64,000 nt of DNA from Microbacterium sp. Root553 (GCF_001426995.1 NZ_LMFY01000002.1:34463-98462), one strand, 5' to 3'. Shown: positions 33,596 through 42,537, counted from the first letter of the stretch. Numbers and translations: made by a program. Notes: generated from the sequence alone by a model not told the origin.

Positions 33596-34852
33596 TCAGG
33601 CGAGGGCGTCGACCAGGGGCCGGAACTTGACCCGTGTCTCCAGCAGCTCGGACTCGGGGTCGGAGCCCGCGACTATCCCGGCACCCGCATAGGCGGTGAC
33701 GTCGATGCGGCCGTCGCCGGGGGAGAACTGCGCACACCGCAGCGCGATCGCCCACTCGCCGTTGCCGGCGGCGTCGACCCAGCCGACCGGTCCGGCATAG
33801 CGCCCGCGGTCGAACGGCTCGAGCTCGCGGATCGCCGCGATCGCCGCGGGCGTCGGAGTGCCCGCGACCGCCGCGGTCGGATGCAGGGCGCCCACGAGGT
33901 CGAGCGACGAGCCGCCGTCGGCGAGCTCCCCCTCGACGTCGGTCGCCAGGTGGAACAGGTTCGGCAGCTTCAGCAGGAAGGGCTGCTCGCTCGCCGCGAG
34001 AGCCCGGGTGTGCGGGCGCAGCGACGCGAGCACGCTCTGCACGGCGTACTGATGCTCGTCGAGGTCCTTGGTGCTGGACGCCAGATGAGCGGATGCCACG
34101 GTGTCGGCGTCCGCATCGGCTCCGCGGCCGATGGTTCCGGCCAGCACCCGCGCCGTCACGGTTCGCTGCTGCACGGTGGCGAGGGTCTCGGGGCTCGCGC
34201 CGATCAGCCCGTCGACGGCGAAGGCCCACGTGTCGGGGTATCCGGTCGACAGCGCCCGCACGAGGCGCCGCAGATCGGAACCCGCCGGGATGCTGCCGGT
34301 GAGGTCGCGCGCGAGCACGACCTTGCTGAGCTCGCCGTCCGCGATGCGACCGAGCGCCTGCCGCACGGAGTCCTGATAGCCCTGCGGGCTCTGGGCGCCG
34401 GGACCCACGGTTCCCGCCCAGTGCGGGCCGTACTCCCGCGTCGCGGCGCCCTCTTCCGCAGCGTCGGCGGACGAGGAGCGGCGGATGCGGGTGAGCCAGG
34501 TGCGTCCGCTGTGACGCCCGATCACGAGCGACGGGACGATCAGCACGCTGTCGGCGGCGGAGTCCTCGTCGAACGTCAGCGCTCCGAACGCGACCGGTCC
34601 GGAGCCGGGGAGTCCGAGTTCGTCGTCGACCTCGGCATCCTGCGCGAGCTCCCGCCAGGCGTCGGCGATCGCAGCCGATCGCAGTGGCGCCGTGCCAGCC
34701 GGTACCCGGACGGTCTCGACGACCCCGGCGCCCACAGCGACGATCCCGTCTCCGCGGCGCAGCCACGCGAGGGGCCGCGCCGGGTCGGCGAAGGCCAGGA
34801 GATCCTCGACCGGATCGATCTCACGGGTCTCCACGACCAGCCTGCTGCTCAC
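33596..34852 (-). CDS. menF: Isochorismate synthase
   Basis: 418 residues. Chorismate-binding domain over the C-terminal 260 residues: GASPETLATV, VLAGTIGRG, STKDLDEHQYAV, LHPTAAVAGTP near 290, EPFDRGRYAGPVGW and AGAGIVAGSDPESELLETRVK. It converts chorismate to isochorismate, the first step of menaquinone synthesis. An N-terminal 130 residues are variable, as usual. No siderophore genes that need isochorismate are nearby. GTG 34852 follows a TAAGCT box by 6 bases. Confidence 0.95.
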   Translation of the reverse strand: MSSRLVVETREIDPVEDLLAFADPARPLAWLRRGDGIVAVGAGVVETVRVPAGTAPLRSAAIADAWRELAQDAEVDDELGLPGSGPVAFGALTFDEDSAADSVLIVPSLVIGRHSGRTWLTRIRRSSSADAAEEGAATREYGPHWAGTVGPGAQSPQGYQDSVRQALGRIADGELSKVVLARDLTGSIPAGSDLRRLVRALSTGYPDTWAFAVDGLIGASPETLATVQQRTVTARVLAGTIGRGADADADTVASAHLASSTKDLDEHQYAVQSVLASLRPHTRALAASEQPFLLKLPNLFHLATDVEGELADGGSSLDLVGALHPTAAVAGTPTPAAIAAIRELEPFDRGRYAGPVGWVDAAGNGEWAIALRCAQFSPGDGRIDVTAYAGAGIVAGSDPESELLETRVKFRPLVDALA

Positions 34853-34858
34853 CCCTCC

Positions 34859-34864
34859 AGCTTA
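34859..34864 (-). promoter_or_regulatory. -10 box of menF
   Basis: On the minus strand TAAGCT ends 6 bases before the GTG at 34852. Confidence 0.45.
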
Positions 34865-34899
34865 GTTCTTCGGTCAGGGGGAAGGTCGGGGGCGCGGCC

Positions 34900-34905
34900 T
34901 ACGCT
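34900..34905 (+). promoter_or_regulatory. -10 box of the DUF402 gene
   Basis: TACGCT ends 6 bases before the ATG at 34912. Confidence 0.45.
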
Positions 34906-34911
34906 GAACGC

Positions 34912-35475
34912 ATGAGCGATGTGCGACCCGCCCCCGGTGCCGAGATGATCTTCCAGTGGCGCAAGTGGGACGGCTCCCCGCACTGGCGGCACGAGTGCGT
35001 GTACCTCGGCGCCGACGAGTGGGGCGACTGGCTCGGTCAGCCGGTGGGATGGCGGAGTGCTCGTCCCGGTGCCTCGTTCGTGGCCGAGGGGCCGAACGTC
35101 ACTCTCGTTCCGCGCCGAACCGACTTCGCCCTGACCGTGAATCGTGATCACCCGGAGGGGGTGCGCATCTACATCGATCTCGGATGGGACGTGCGCTGGA
35201 CGGAGGATCCGCTGCTCGCCACCGGCATCGACATGGACCTCGATGTCGTGCGCGTCGAGGGGGAACGGGGCACCTGGGTCGACGATCGCGACGAATGGGC
35301 CGAGCACAGTGCGCAGTACGGGTACCCCGCCGAGGTCATGGCACGGCTCGAAGACCTCGCGCTCGACCTGGAGCAGCAGGTGCTCGCGCGCGTCGCGCCT
35401 TTCGACGATGCCACGGCAGATCGCTGGCTCGACCGCCTCGAGGCCCTCCCCCTCGCGCCTAGACTGGACTCGTGA
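34912..35475 (+). CDS. DUF402 domain-containing protein
   Basis: 187 residues. The central part fits DUF402 (IYIDLGWDVRW, then MDLDVVRVEGE and a terminal helix with ARLEDLALDLEQQV). Some DUF402 proteins are nucleoside di/triphosphate phosphatases with acidic metal ligands; conserved Asp residues in MDLDVV are consistent with this, but activity is inference. It is divergent from menF, and its end overlaps the menG start (GTGA), so it is upstream of menG in one transcript. Confidence 0.85.
   Translation: MSDVRPAPGAEMIFQWRKWDGSPHWRHECVYLGADEWGDWLGQPVGWRSARPGASFVAEGPNVTLVPRRTDFALTVNRDHPEGVRIYIDLGWDVRWTEDPLLATGIDMDLDVVRVEGERGTWVDDRDEWAEHSAQYGYPAEVMARLEDLALDLEQQVLARVAPFDDATADRWLDRLEALPLAPRLDS
35460..35465 (+). 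promoter_or_regulatory. -10 box of menG inside the DUF402 gene
   Basis: TAGACT ends 6 bases before the GTG at 35472 and gives menG its own leaderless transcript in addition to read-through. Confidence 0.45.
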
Positions 35476-36191
35476 CCTCGAACGATGCAAACCGCGCCGA
35501 TCTCGGCAAGGACCCCGCCCGCGTCAGCGGCATGTTCGACCAGGTCGCCGCGGGCTACGACCGCACGAACACCGCGATGACGGTCGGCAACGACGCGCTC
35601 TGGCGCGCGGCTGCGACGAGGGCCGTGGCACCGAAGCCGGGGGAGAAGATCCTCGACCTCGGGGCGGGCACCGCGTCGTCGTCGGCGTCGCTCGCCCGCA
35701 GCGGAGCGCAGGTGGTCGCGGCCGACTTCTCGCCGGGCATGCTCGCCGAGGGGCAGCGCCGTCACGGCAGCATCCGCAATCTCTCGTTCGTGCAGGCGGA
35801 TGCCACGGACCTCCCGTTCGCCGATGCGGAGTTCGATGCGGTCACGATGTCGTACGCGCTGCGCAACGTGAACGACCCGAAGAAGGCGCTCCGCGAGCTC
35901 CTTCGCGTCACCAAGCCGGGCGGTCGTCTGGTGATCAACGAGTTCTCCACGCCACCGGGCTCGGTGTTCCGCGCCGCCTACCGCTTCTACAACTCACAGG
36001 TGCTGCCGCGCGTGGCCCGCGTCGCTGGCACGAACGGCGACGCCTACGACTACCTGAACGAGTCGATCCGCGACTGGCCCGATCAGAAGAGGCTCGCGGC
36101 GTGGATCCGCGAGGCCGGATGGTCCGAGGTCGAGTACCGCAACCTCTCGTTCGGGATCGTCGCGCTGCACCGGGCGGTCAAGCCCGCGTGA
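35472..36191 (+). CDS. menG: Demethylmenaquinone methyltransferase
   Basis: 239 residues. SAM-dependent methyltransferase of the UbiE/MenG type with MFDQVAAGYDRTNTAMT near residues 17-33, motif I LDLGAGTASSS (61-71), the acidic residue of AADFSPGML and the family signature in YALRNVNDPKKAL...LRVTKPGGRLVINEFS near 135-165. It performs the last step of menaquinone synthesis. The polyprenyl diphosphate synthase follows on the same strand. Confidence 0.95.
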   Translation: MTSNDANRADLGKDPARVSGMFDQVAAGYDRTNTAMTVGNDALWRAAATRAVAPKPGEKILDLGAGTASSSASLARSGAQVVAADFSPGMLAEGQRRHGSIRNLSFVQADATDLPFADAEFDAVTMSYALRNVNDPKKALRELLRVTKPGGRLVINEFSTPPGSVFRAAYRFYNSQVLPRVARVAGTNGDAYDYLNESIRDWPDQKRLAAWIREAGWSEVEYRNLSFGIVALHRAVKPA

Positions 36192-36224
36192 ACACCGCGC
36201 GCGGACCCGCACCCCTGACGAAGG

Positions 36225-36230
36225 TAGGCT
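36225..36230 (+). promoter_or_regulatory. -10 box of the polyprenyl diphosphate synthase gene
   Basis: TAGGCT ends 6 bases before the GTG at 36237. Confidence 0.45.
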
Positions 36231-36236
36231 GAGATC

Positions 36237-37298
36237 GTGACTTCGAGCCGCGTTGCCCCGGGTTCGCGACTGGCGAGCCGTCTCGGCTTCAGCGACCGTG
36301 TCTTCATCGGCACGGCCGGCCGCCGTGTCGCGCAGGCGATCGAGGAGGGCCTCGAGCGGGTCGAGACCGGCCTCGCCGACGACGTGCGCGTCGCCGATCC
36401 GTTGGCCGATGCCGCCAGCCGCTACCTCTACGAGGCCGGCGGCAAGCGCATCCGGCCGGTGCTGACGCTGCTCGCCGCGCAGCTCGGCGACGGCAACATC
36501 GACGCCGTGATCGACGTGGCCAAGGCCCTCGAGATCACCCACCTCGGCTCGCTGTACCACGACGATGTGATGGACGGCGCCGACCGCCGCCGGGGCGTGC
36601 CCGCCGCGCAGACCGTGTGGGGCAACAACATCGCCATCCTCACCGGCGACATCCTGTTCTCCCGTGCGAGCCAGCTGATGTCGCGTCTCGGTGAGCGGGC
36701 GATCCGTCTGCAGGCCGACACCTTCGAGCGGCTCGTGCTCGGCCAGATGCATGAGACCCTCGGCGCTCAGCCCGGCGACGACCCGATCGAGTTCTACCTG
36801 CAGGTGCTCGCCGACAAGACAGGTTCCCTGATCGCGGCGGCGACGCAGGGCGGCGTCATCTTCTCCAACGCCCCCTCCGCGTACGAGGAGCCGCTGCGGG
36901 TCTACGGCGAGAAGATCGGCGTCGCGTTCCAGCTGCTCGACGACGTGATCGACCTGTCCGCCAAGCCCGAGGACACGGGCAAGGTGCCCGGCACCGATCT
37001 GCGTGCCGGCGTGCCGACGATGCCCTACCTGCTGCTGAAGGCCGAGACCGACGACGCGTCGATCGACCTGGCCGCCCGCATCGACGACGGCGTCGCGCGC
37101 ATCGCCGACGGCGCAGATCCGTCGATCCTCGACGGACCTCTCGCCGAGCTGCGCGACCACGTCGGAACCGACAAGACTCGCGCGCTCGCGCACTCCTGGA
37201 CGAAGGATGCGATCGCCGCGCTCACCGCGCTCCCGCGCGGCACGGTGCGCGAGGCGCTCACCCGTTTCGCAGAGACCCTCGTCGAACGCTCCAGCTGA
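36237..37298 (+). CDS. Long-chain polyprenyl diphosphate synthase (menaquinone side chain)
   Basis: 353 residues. Trans-prenyltransferase with both aspartate-rich motifs: DDVMD at residues 109-113 and DDVID at 235-239, plus GGKRIRP near 76. It extends allylic diphosphates with isopentenyl diphosphate to a long chain that MenA attaches to the naphthoate ring. Small residues just before the first motif (the SLYH stretch) fit a long-chain product. Chain length cannot be read exactly. Location next to menG supports the role. Confidence 0.93.
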   Translation: MTSSRVAPGSRLASRLGFSDRVFIGTAGRRVAQAIEEGLERVETGLADDVRVADPLADAASRYLYEAGGKRIRPVLTLLAAQLGDGNIDAVIDVAKALEITHLGSLYHDDVMDGADRRRGVPAAQTVWGNNIAILTGDILFSRASQLMSRLGERAIRLQADTFERLVLGQMHETLGAQPGDDPIEFYLQVLADKTGSLIAAATQGGVIFSNAPSAYEEPLRVYGEKIGVAFQLLDDVIDLSAKPEDTGKVPGTDLRAGVPTMPYLLLKAETDDASIDLAARIDDGVARIADGADPSILDGPLAELRDHVGTDKTRALAHSWTKDAIAALTALPRGTVREALTRFAETLVERSS

Positions 37299-37353
37299 GG
37301 CGTCGCGGCCACGGCCGCGCACTCCGGACGCGACGGCATACGAAAGGACCCTT

Positions 37354-38727
37354 ATGACCAAGCTCAGACTGGCCATCGTCGGAGCGGGCCCCGCCGGCAT
37401 CTACGCCGCCGACATCCTGCTGAAGGCCGAGCGCAAGTTCGACGTCTCCATCGACCTGTTCGAGCAGCTCCCCGCGCCCTACGGTCTCGTGCGGTACGGA
37501 GTGGCCCCCGATCACCCGCGCATCAAGGGCATCATCAACGCTCTGCGCGATGTGCTCGATCGCGGCGACATCCGGCTGTTCGGCAACGTCCGGTTCGGCG
37601 AGGACGTCACCATTGACGACCTGAAGAAGCACTACAACGCGGTCATCTTCGCCACCGGCGCGATCCGCGACACCGAACTCGACATCCCCGGCATCGACGC
37701 GGTCGCCTCCTACGGTGCCGCCGACTACGTCAGCTGGTTCGACGGCCACCCCGACGTCCCTCGCGAGTGGCCGCTCGATGCGGCATCCGTCGGAGTGCTG
37801 GGCAACGGCAACGTGGCACTCGACGTCGCCCGGATGCTGGCGAAGCACGCCGAGGACCTGCTGGTCACCGAGGTCCCCGAGAACGTGTACGAGGGGCTGA
37901 AGGCCAGCGAGGTCACCGACGTCCACGTGTTCGGGCGCCGCGGCCCCGCGCAGGTCAAGTTCACCCCACTCGAGCTTCGCGAGCTCGGCGAGCTGCGCGA
38001 TGTCGACATGGTCGTCTACGACGAGGACTTCGACTACGACGAGGCCTCGAAGGACGCCGTCGCCAGCAACAAGCAGGTGATGGTCATCGATCGCGTCCTG
38101 CAGTCGTGGCGCAAGCGCGATTCGGTGAACAACGCCGGAGGCACCGCCTCGCGCCGACTGCACCTGCACTTCTGGGCGCGGCCCGTCGAGGTGCGCACGG
38201 ACGATACCGGTCGCGTCGCCGCCCTCGTCTACGAGCGCACGCGTCCCGACGGTCAGGGGGGAGCGGTCGGCACCGGCGAGATGCGCGAGGTGCCGCTGCA
38301 GGCCCTGTACCGTGCGATCGGCTACTTCGGTTCGCCGCTGCCCGGGGTGCCTTTCGACAAGAAGCACGGCGTGATCCCGAACCGCGAGGGCCAGGTGCTC
38401 GCCAAGGATTCCAACCAGCAGATGACGGGCATCTACGCCACGGGCTGGATCAAGCGCGGCCCGGTGGGCCTGATCGGCCACACGAAGTCCGACGCGATGG
38501 AGACCGTGCGCCACATCATCAACGACCAGGGCTCCTGGTGGCATCCGGAGGACCCGTCCGAAGAGGCGATTCCTGCTCTTCTTCGGGAACGCGGCGTCAG
38601 GTGGACGGATCTCGACGGCTGGCACCGGCTCGACGAGCACGAGGTCGCCCTCGGCGCACCGCACGAGCGCGCCCGCGTCAAGGTCGTGCCGCGCGACGAG
38701 ATGGTGCGCGTCTCCCGCGGCGAGTGA
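37354..38727 (+). CDS. Ferredoxin-NADP reductase, FprA/adrenodoxin-reductase type
   Basis: 457 residues. FAD motif GAGPAG at residues 10-15, APYGLVRYGVAPDHPRIK near 43-60 (typical of the adrenodoxin reductase family), NADPH motif GVLGNGNVALDVARML near 147-162, VFGRRGPAQVKFT near 192-204 and the C-terminal ATGWIKRGPVGLIGHTKSDA. It passes electrons from NADPH to ferredoxins for P450s or other partners. AAAGGA 5 bases before ATG 37354 is a clear ribosome site; the longer frame runs into the previous gene. Confidence 0.94.
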   Translation: MTKLRLAIVGAGPAGIYAADILLKAERKFDVSIDLFEQLPAPYGLVRYGVAPDHPRIKGIINALRDVLDRGDIRLFGNVRFGEDVTIDDLKKHYNAVIFATGAIRDTELDIPGIDAVASYGAADYVSWFDGHPDVPREWPLDAASVGVLGNGNVALDVARMLAKHAEDLLVTEVPENVYEGLKASEVTDVHVFGRRGPAQVKFTPLELRELGELRDVDMVVYDEDFDYDEASKDAVASNKQVMVIDRVLQSWRKRDSVNNAGGTASRRLHLHFWARPVEVRTDDTGRVAALVYERTRPDGQGGAVGTGEMREVPLQALYRAIGYFGSPLPGVPFDKKHGVIPNREGQVLAKDSNQQMTGIYATGWIKRGPVGLIGHTKSDAMETVRHIINDQGSWWHPEDPSEEAIPALLRERGVRWTDLDGWHRLDEHEVALGAPHERARVKVVPRDEMVRVSRGE

Positions 38728-38777
38728 CCGTCATCTGATCGTTGTCGGCACCTCGCGTGTCGGGGCGAGGGCGTCTT

Positions 38778-38783
38778 TAGGCT
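38778..38783 (+). promoter_or_regulatory. -10 box of the 38790 lipoprotein gene
   Basis: TAGGCT ends 6 bases before the ATG at 38790. Confidence 0.45.
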
Positions 38784-38789
38784 GGACGC

Positions 38790-39830
38790 ATGCGACTGCG
38801 TTCCTTCCTCGTGCTCGGCACGGCCGCTCTGCTTCTGATCTCCGGATGCACGGCGGCGCCGACTCCGACGCCGCGGCCGTCGGGATCGCCGTCGGTATCG
38901 GAGACGACCACGCCCACCCCCGAGCCGATCGTCGAGCCGGAGGCCGCGTTCGACGTGACGTGCGACGACGTCGCCGCCGAGATGAGAGACCTCGTGGGGG
39001 AGCCGTCCAGCCCCGTCGAGCCCGCGCTGTCTGTGGTGTCGACGATGAGCTGGATCCCCGGGCCCGCCCAGTACATGTTCCAGCGTGCGGGCGGCATCGC
39101 GTGCTCTGCGGGCGCGACCGGCGAGCAGCACTGGGAGGTGGCGCTCGTGCCGGAGGCGGAGAGCGTGATCGCCGGAGCCACCGAGCGGGACGGGTACTTC
39201 GGGGAGAATGCCCGCTGCGAGGCTGGGATGTGCTTCTTCACGTTCCCCGAGGGCGAGGTGCTTCTCACCGCCTCGGTGCACGCCCCCGGTCTCGGCAACG
39301 CTGACGTCGAGCGCGTGGAGGAGGCGATGCGTCGTCTCGCAGCGTCTGCGTCCGCGAGCCTCCGTGAGGTCGAGTACATCCCCAGCGAGATCGTCGGGCT
39401 GCCGTGCGAGCGGTTCATCACCGAGCAGGAGGTGGCCGGCATCGTCGGTGAAGACGTCGGGCTCTTCACCGATTTCGGAGGGTGGGGGATCCCTGCCGAG
39501 GTCTACGAGTACGTGAACGGGTCTCGGATCTGCTACTACACCTCGGCGACAGGTGATCTGGGGTCGATATCGAGCCATCTCATGCTCACCGCGCTTCCGG
39601 CAGGCGCATGGGCGTTCGAGCGGCTCGACGGTGCAGCGGTCGATGTCGAGGGGGCGGATGCGGCCAAGGCCAGCGTCGGCGAGAACGGCGAGAACATCCT
39701 CGACGTAAGGGTGGGCGCCGACTGGCTCAGGTTCATGACCTACGACAACGGCTCGGGTGCGGCGGATCCGTCTCCTCTGGCGACGGCGGCCGTGCGCAAC
39801 CTGACGGTCGGGCCCACGGCTCCGCAGTAG
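38790..39830 (+). CDS. Lipoprotein of unknown function
   Basis: 346 residues. Lipobox LISGC (Cys20), then a Pro/Thr/Ser-rich linker to about residue 50. The mature part appears to contain two similar halves, each with a Cys pair and a short conserved pattern (CDDVAAEMRDLVGE near 53-66; CERFITEQEVAGIVGED near 205-221), suggesting an internal domain duplication. No catalytic motif is visible. It is exported and membrane-anchored. No neighbour indicates a role. Confidence 0.8.
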   Translation: MRLRSFLVLGTAALLLISGCTAAPTPTPRPSGSPSVSETTTPTPEPIVEPEAAFDVTCDDVAAEMRDLVGEPSSPVEPALSVVSTMSWIPGPAQYMFQRAGGIACSAGATGEQHWEVALVPEAESVIAGATERDGYFGENARCEAGMCFFTFPEGEVLLTASVHAPGLGNADVERVEEAMRRLAASASASLREVEYIPSEIVGLPCERFITEQEVAGIVGEDVGLFTDFGGWGIPAEVYEYVNGSRICYYTSATGDLGSISSHLMLTALPAGAWAFERLDGAAVDVEGADAAKASVGENGENILDVRVGADWLRFMTYDNGSGAADPSPLATAAVRNLTVGPTAPQ

Positions 39831-39845
39831 GCGTGGACGTTCGGC

Positions 39846-39851
39846 TAGCCT
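39846..39851 (+). promoter_or_regulatory. -10 box of the hydrolase gene
   Basis: TAGCCT ends 6 bases before the ATG at 39858. Confidence 0.45.
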
Positions 39852-39857
39852 GGCGGC

Positions 39858-40865
39858 ATGGCTGAGTGGAGACCGGACGTCCTCGGAGACGAGTTCGAGC
39901 AGCTCGCACTCGAACTCGGCGAGGACGACGAGGGGCCCGTCTCCGCGACCCTGGTGCGGAGTCTGCCTCCGGAGCAGAGCTGGTGGGATCAGGTCCGCGG
40001 GCACCGTCGACCGCTGGAGGACGTCGACGTGCTGTACATCCACGGCTGGTCCGACTACTTCTTCCAGAAGCGTCTCGCGCGGTTCTGGACCACGCGCGGG
40101 GCGCGCTTCTTCGCGCTCGATCTGCGCAAGTACGGACGCAGCCTGCGCGACGGTCAGACGCCGGGCTACATCGCCGACCTCGCCACGTACGACGAGGACA
40201 TCGGGGCCGCACTGGCGGCGATGGGGCGAGGGGCCGACGGGGCCGCCTCCTCGCGACGGCTGGTGCTCTTCGGACACTCCACCGGTGGCCTGGTCCTCAG
40301 CCTCTGGGCGTCACGGCATCCTGCCACCGTTGACGCCGTCATCCTGAACAGCCCGTGGCTCGAGTTCCAGGTCGCCTCGGTGCGCCCGCTGATCGCGACG
40401 GTGGCGGAGCTCCAGGCTCGCTGGGCCCCGAGGGAGGTCGCGCCGCAGGTCGATCTGGGTTTCTACACGCGCGCGCAGCAGGAGGTCGCCGACCCCGATG
40501 ACCCGGTCGAGGTCAACCCGCTGTGGCGTCCGGCGCAGTCCATGGCCGTCCATGCCGGATGGTTCCATGCGATCCTGACCGGGCACGCCGCAGTGGCGGC
40601 GGGGTTGACGATCGACGCCCCCGTCTGCGTCCTGCTGTCGTCGCGGTCCGCGCGGCCCACCCGCTGGTCCGACGACCTCACCCGTGCGGATTCCGTGCTC
40701 GTCGTGGACGACATCGCGCGGGCTGCACTGAAGCTCGGACCGTCGGTCACCGTGGAGCGCATCGAGGGAGCGCTCCACGACGTCTTCCTCTCCCGTCATG
40801 AGGCGAGAGAAGAGTCGTACGCTCGCCTCGGCCGGTGGGTCGGCGGCTGGTCGTCGGCTCACTGA
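39858..40865 (+). CDS. Alpha/beta hydrolase
   Basis: 335 residues. Nucleophile elbow GHSTGG (Ser141), oxyanion-type YIHGWSDYF near 58-66, a likely acid Asp in the DDIARAALKLG region and a terminal His in EGALHDVFLSR near 307. The length and the HGWSDYF segment fit serine aminopeptidase/lysophospholipase-like hydrolases. It lacks a signal peptide. Substrate unknown. It is convergent with a GntR gene. Confidence 0.9.
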   Translation: MAEWRPDVLGDEFEQLALELGEDDEGPVSATLVRSLPPEQSWWDQVRGHRRPLEDVDVLYIHGWSDYFFQKRLARFWTTRGARFFALDLRKYGRSLRDGQTPGYIADLATYDEDIGAALAAMGRGADGAASSRRLVLFGHSTGGLVLSLWASRHPATVDAVILNSPWLEFQVASVRPLIATVAELQARWAPREVAPQVDLGFYTRAQQEVADPDDPVEVNPLWRPAQSMAVHAGWFHAILTGHAAVAAGLTIDAPVCVLLSSRSARPTRWSDDLTRADSVLVVDDIARAALKLGPSVTVERIEGALHDVFLSRHEAREESYARLGRWVGGWSSAH

Positions 40866-40931
40866 GCTCCGCCGGCCAGCCGACCCGCCAGCCCGCCGGC
40901 TCACCGGCCCACGGTCACACGGTGGATGTAT

Positions 40932-41567
40932 TCAGACGTAGTGCATCTGCCTGGCGAACTGCTCTGCGGCGTCGGCATCCGCGCGCAGCACCGCCTCGCG
41001 GAAGTCCCGGTACACCTGCACCATGCGCTCGCGATCGTCCTCGGGCACGATCCAGCCGCGGAGGTTGCGGAACAGTGCCATGCTCGCGGCGTTGGTCATC
41101 GTCTGGTGCTGCAGGTTGCGGCTGTGCTCGGTGAGGAAGGAGAAGACCGCCCACCGCGTCCGCGAGATCTCCTCGCCGTCATCCAGGGCGGTGTGCATCT
41201 CCCCGATCAGGTCCGCGAGATGCTCGCGGTCCGGACGGCTCATCCGGGCGACCCCCATACGCGCCCCCGCGCCGGCCAGATACCCGGCGAACTCGAGGGT
41301 CTGCTGCACCGTCTCGGGCGTCACCTCGGTGACCTCGGTGTACCTGCTCGGGTACATGATCACGAGGCCGAGACGCTCGAGTCGCTGCAGTGCCTCTCGC
41401 ACCGGTGTCCGCGACACGTGCAGTTCCGCGGCCACCTCGATATCGCGGATGCGGTGCCCCGGCTGCAGCACCCCCTCGATGATCTGCGCCCCGATGTGCT
41501 GGAAGACCTCCTCCGCCAGCAGCTGTTTGCTCCCTCGAGTACTCATCATCGAACTGTTGCTGGTCAT
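40932..41567 (-). CDS. GntR family transcriptional regulator (FCD/FadR subfamily)
   Basis: 211 residues. N-terminal winged helix: LLAEEVFQHIGAQIIEGVLQPG, then ELHVSRTPVREALQRLERLGLV near 43-64. The C-terminal half is a helical FCD domain with His residues that may bind a metal and a small acid (DREHLADLIGEMHTALDD, FLTEHSRNLQHQT). ATG 41567 (MTSNSS) is preferred; the longer open frame extends into the inverted repeats upstream. No divergent partner gene is seen within 290 bases. Confidence 0.9.
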   Translation of the reverse strand: MTSNSSMMSTRGSKQLLAEEVFQHIGAQIIEGVLQPGHRIRDIEVAAELHVSRTPVREALQRLERLGLVIMYPSRYTEVTEVTPETVQQTLEFAGYLAGAGARMGVARMSRPDREHLADLIGEMHTALDDGEEISRTRWAVFSFLTEHSRNLQHQTMTNAASMALFRNLRGWIVPEDDRERMVQVYRDFREAVLRADADAAEQFARQMHYV

Positions 41568-41602
41568 GGATCGCCCCCAGTTGCTTCCCAGATCCGGGCC
41601 CC

Positions 41603-41680
41603 CATGATGTGCCCGGACGGCAACTACATCATGAAGTCGAGCGCGATGCCAACAATCCACAGGGTGATTTTCATCACCCT
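41603..41680. promoter_or_regulatory. Two inverted repeats upstream of the GntR gene
   Basis: CATGATGT (41603-41610) with ACATCATG (41626-41633), a 15-base spacer; and AGGGTGAT-TTTC-ATCACCCT at 41661-41680. Both are perfect 8-base arms. They are candidate GntR operators. The remainder of 41568-41814 shows nothing else I can support. Confidence 0.4.
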
Positions 41681-41814
41681 GATCATGCGCCGCGATGCCG
41701 CTCCCTGACTGGGATCTCCGGGTCGCGGACCATGGTCGTCGGGCGCGTCGGCACCCGCCGACCGCCGTCGGCCGAGACTATATATCGGAATGGGATGGCG
41801 ACCGCGCGAACGAT

Positions 41815-41848
41815 GAAGGGGACGGATGCGTGCGCATCCGCCCCCTTC
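41815..41848 (-). terminator. Strong hairpin terminator after yajQ
   Basis: GAAGGGG-A-CGGATGCG, loop TG, CGCATCCG-C-CCCCTTC: 15 paired bases with one internal mismatch, 12 bases past the yajQ stop on the minus strand. No T run. Confidence 0.55.
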
Positions 41849-41860
41849 GCCGTTCGATGA

Positions 41861-42349
41861 CTACCGGTAGTTGATGAACTGCAGATCGAGGTCGAGATCG
41901 GCGCCCTTGAGGAGCGCGATCACGGACTGCAGGTCGTCGCGACTCTTGGACTGCACGCGCAGCTCGTCGCCCTGGATCTGGCTCTTCACGCCCTTGGGGC
42001 ACTCGTCGCGGATCAGCTTGTTGATCTTCTTCGCGTTCTCCGACGAGATGCCGTCCTTGAGCGTCGAGACGATGCGGAACTCCTTGCCGCTCGCGAACGC
42101 CTCACCCGACTCGAGGCTCTTGAGCGAGATGCCGCGCTTGATGAGCTTGCTCTGGAACACGTCGAGCACGGCCTTCGCACGCTCCTCCGTGCCGGCGATG
42201 ATGAGGATCTGCTCGCCACTCCAGGCGATGGATGCGCCGGTGCCCTTGAAGTCGTAGCGCTGCTCGATCTCCTTGCGGGCCTGGTTCAGGGCGTTCTCGG
42301 CCTCCTGGTGATCCACTTTCGAGACGATGTCAAAGGAACTGTCAGCCAT
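41861..42349 (-). CDS. YajQ family cyclic-di-GMP/nucleotide-binding protein
   Basis: 162 residues, the normal full length. The family is recognised by [21 protein letters not shown] at the start (split over two segments), [13 protein letters not shown] near 30-42 and the C-terminal [10 protein letters not shown]. Some members bind cyclic di-GMP and act with transcription factors; others bind nucleic acid. Which applies here cannot be read. ATG 42349 lies 6 bases after TACACT; the longer frame is not supported. Confidence 0.94.
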   Translation of the reverse strand: MADSSFDIVSKVDHQEAENALNQARKEIEQRYDFKGTGASIAWSGEQILIIAGTEERAKAVLDVFQSKLIKRGISLKSLESGEAFASGKEFRIVSTLKDGISSENAKKINKLIRDECPKGVKSQIQGDELRVQSKSRDDLQSVIALLKGADLDLDLQFINYR

Positions 42350-42355
42350 ACACAA

Positions 42356-42361
42356 AGTGTA
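42356..42361 (-). promoter_or_regulatory. -10 box of yajQ
   Basis: On the minus strand TACACT ends 6 bases before the ATG at 42349. Confidence 0.45.
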
Positions 42362-42385
42362 TCGATACCGCCGATTTCCCGCTCT

Positions 42386-42403
42386 CGTGGAAGCGTTTCC
42401 ACG
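42386..42403. promoter_or_regulatory. LacI-family operator 1 for the maltose-type transporter
   Basis: CGTGGAAGCGTTTCCACG is a near-perfect 18-base palindrome with a central CG, the standard form for LacI/MalR-type repressors. It is 135 bases before the binding-protein gene. Confidence 0.65.
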
Positions 42404-42482
42404 ACGCCTCTTCTCCAGGCGCCCGGTCACGGCTTGATATCGACGTGCCTGAGCGTTGGGATTCCCGTCGATCTCGTTGCAT

Positions 42483-42500
42483 ACTGTAAGCGCTTGCAGT
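42483..42500. promoter_or_regulatory. LacI-family operator 2 overlapping the -10 box
   Basis: ACTGTAAGCGCTTGCAGT is a near-perfect 18-base palindrome with a central GCGC. It overlaps a TACTGT box at 42482-42487, so binding should block the promoter. Confidence 0.65.
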
Positions 42501-42537
42501 TCATGCAGGTCACCAGTACTCAGAGAGGCACACACCA

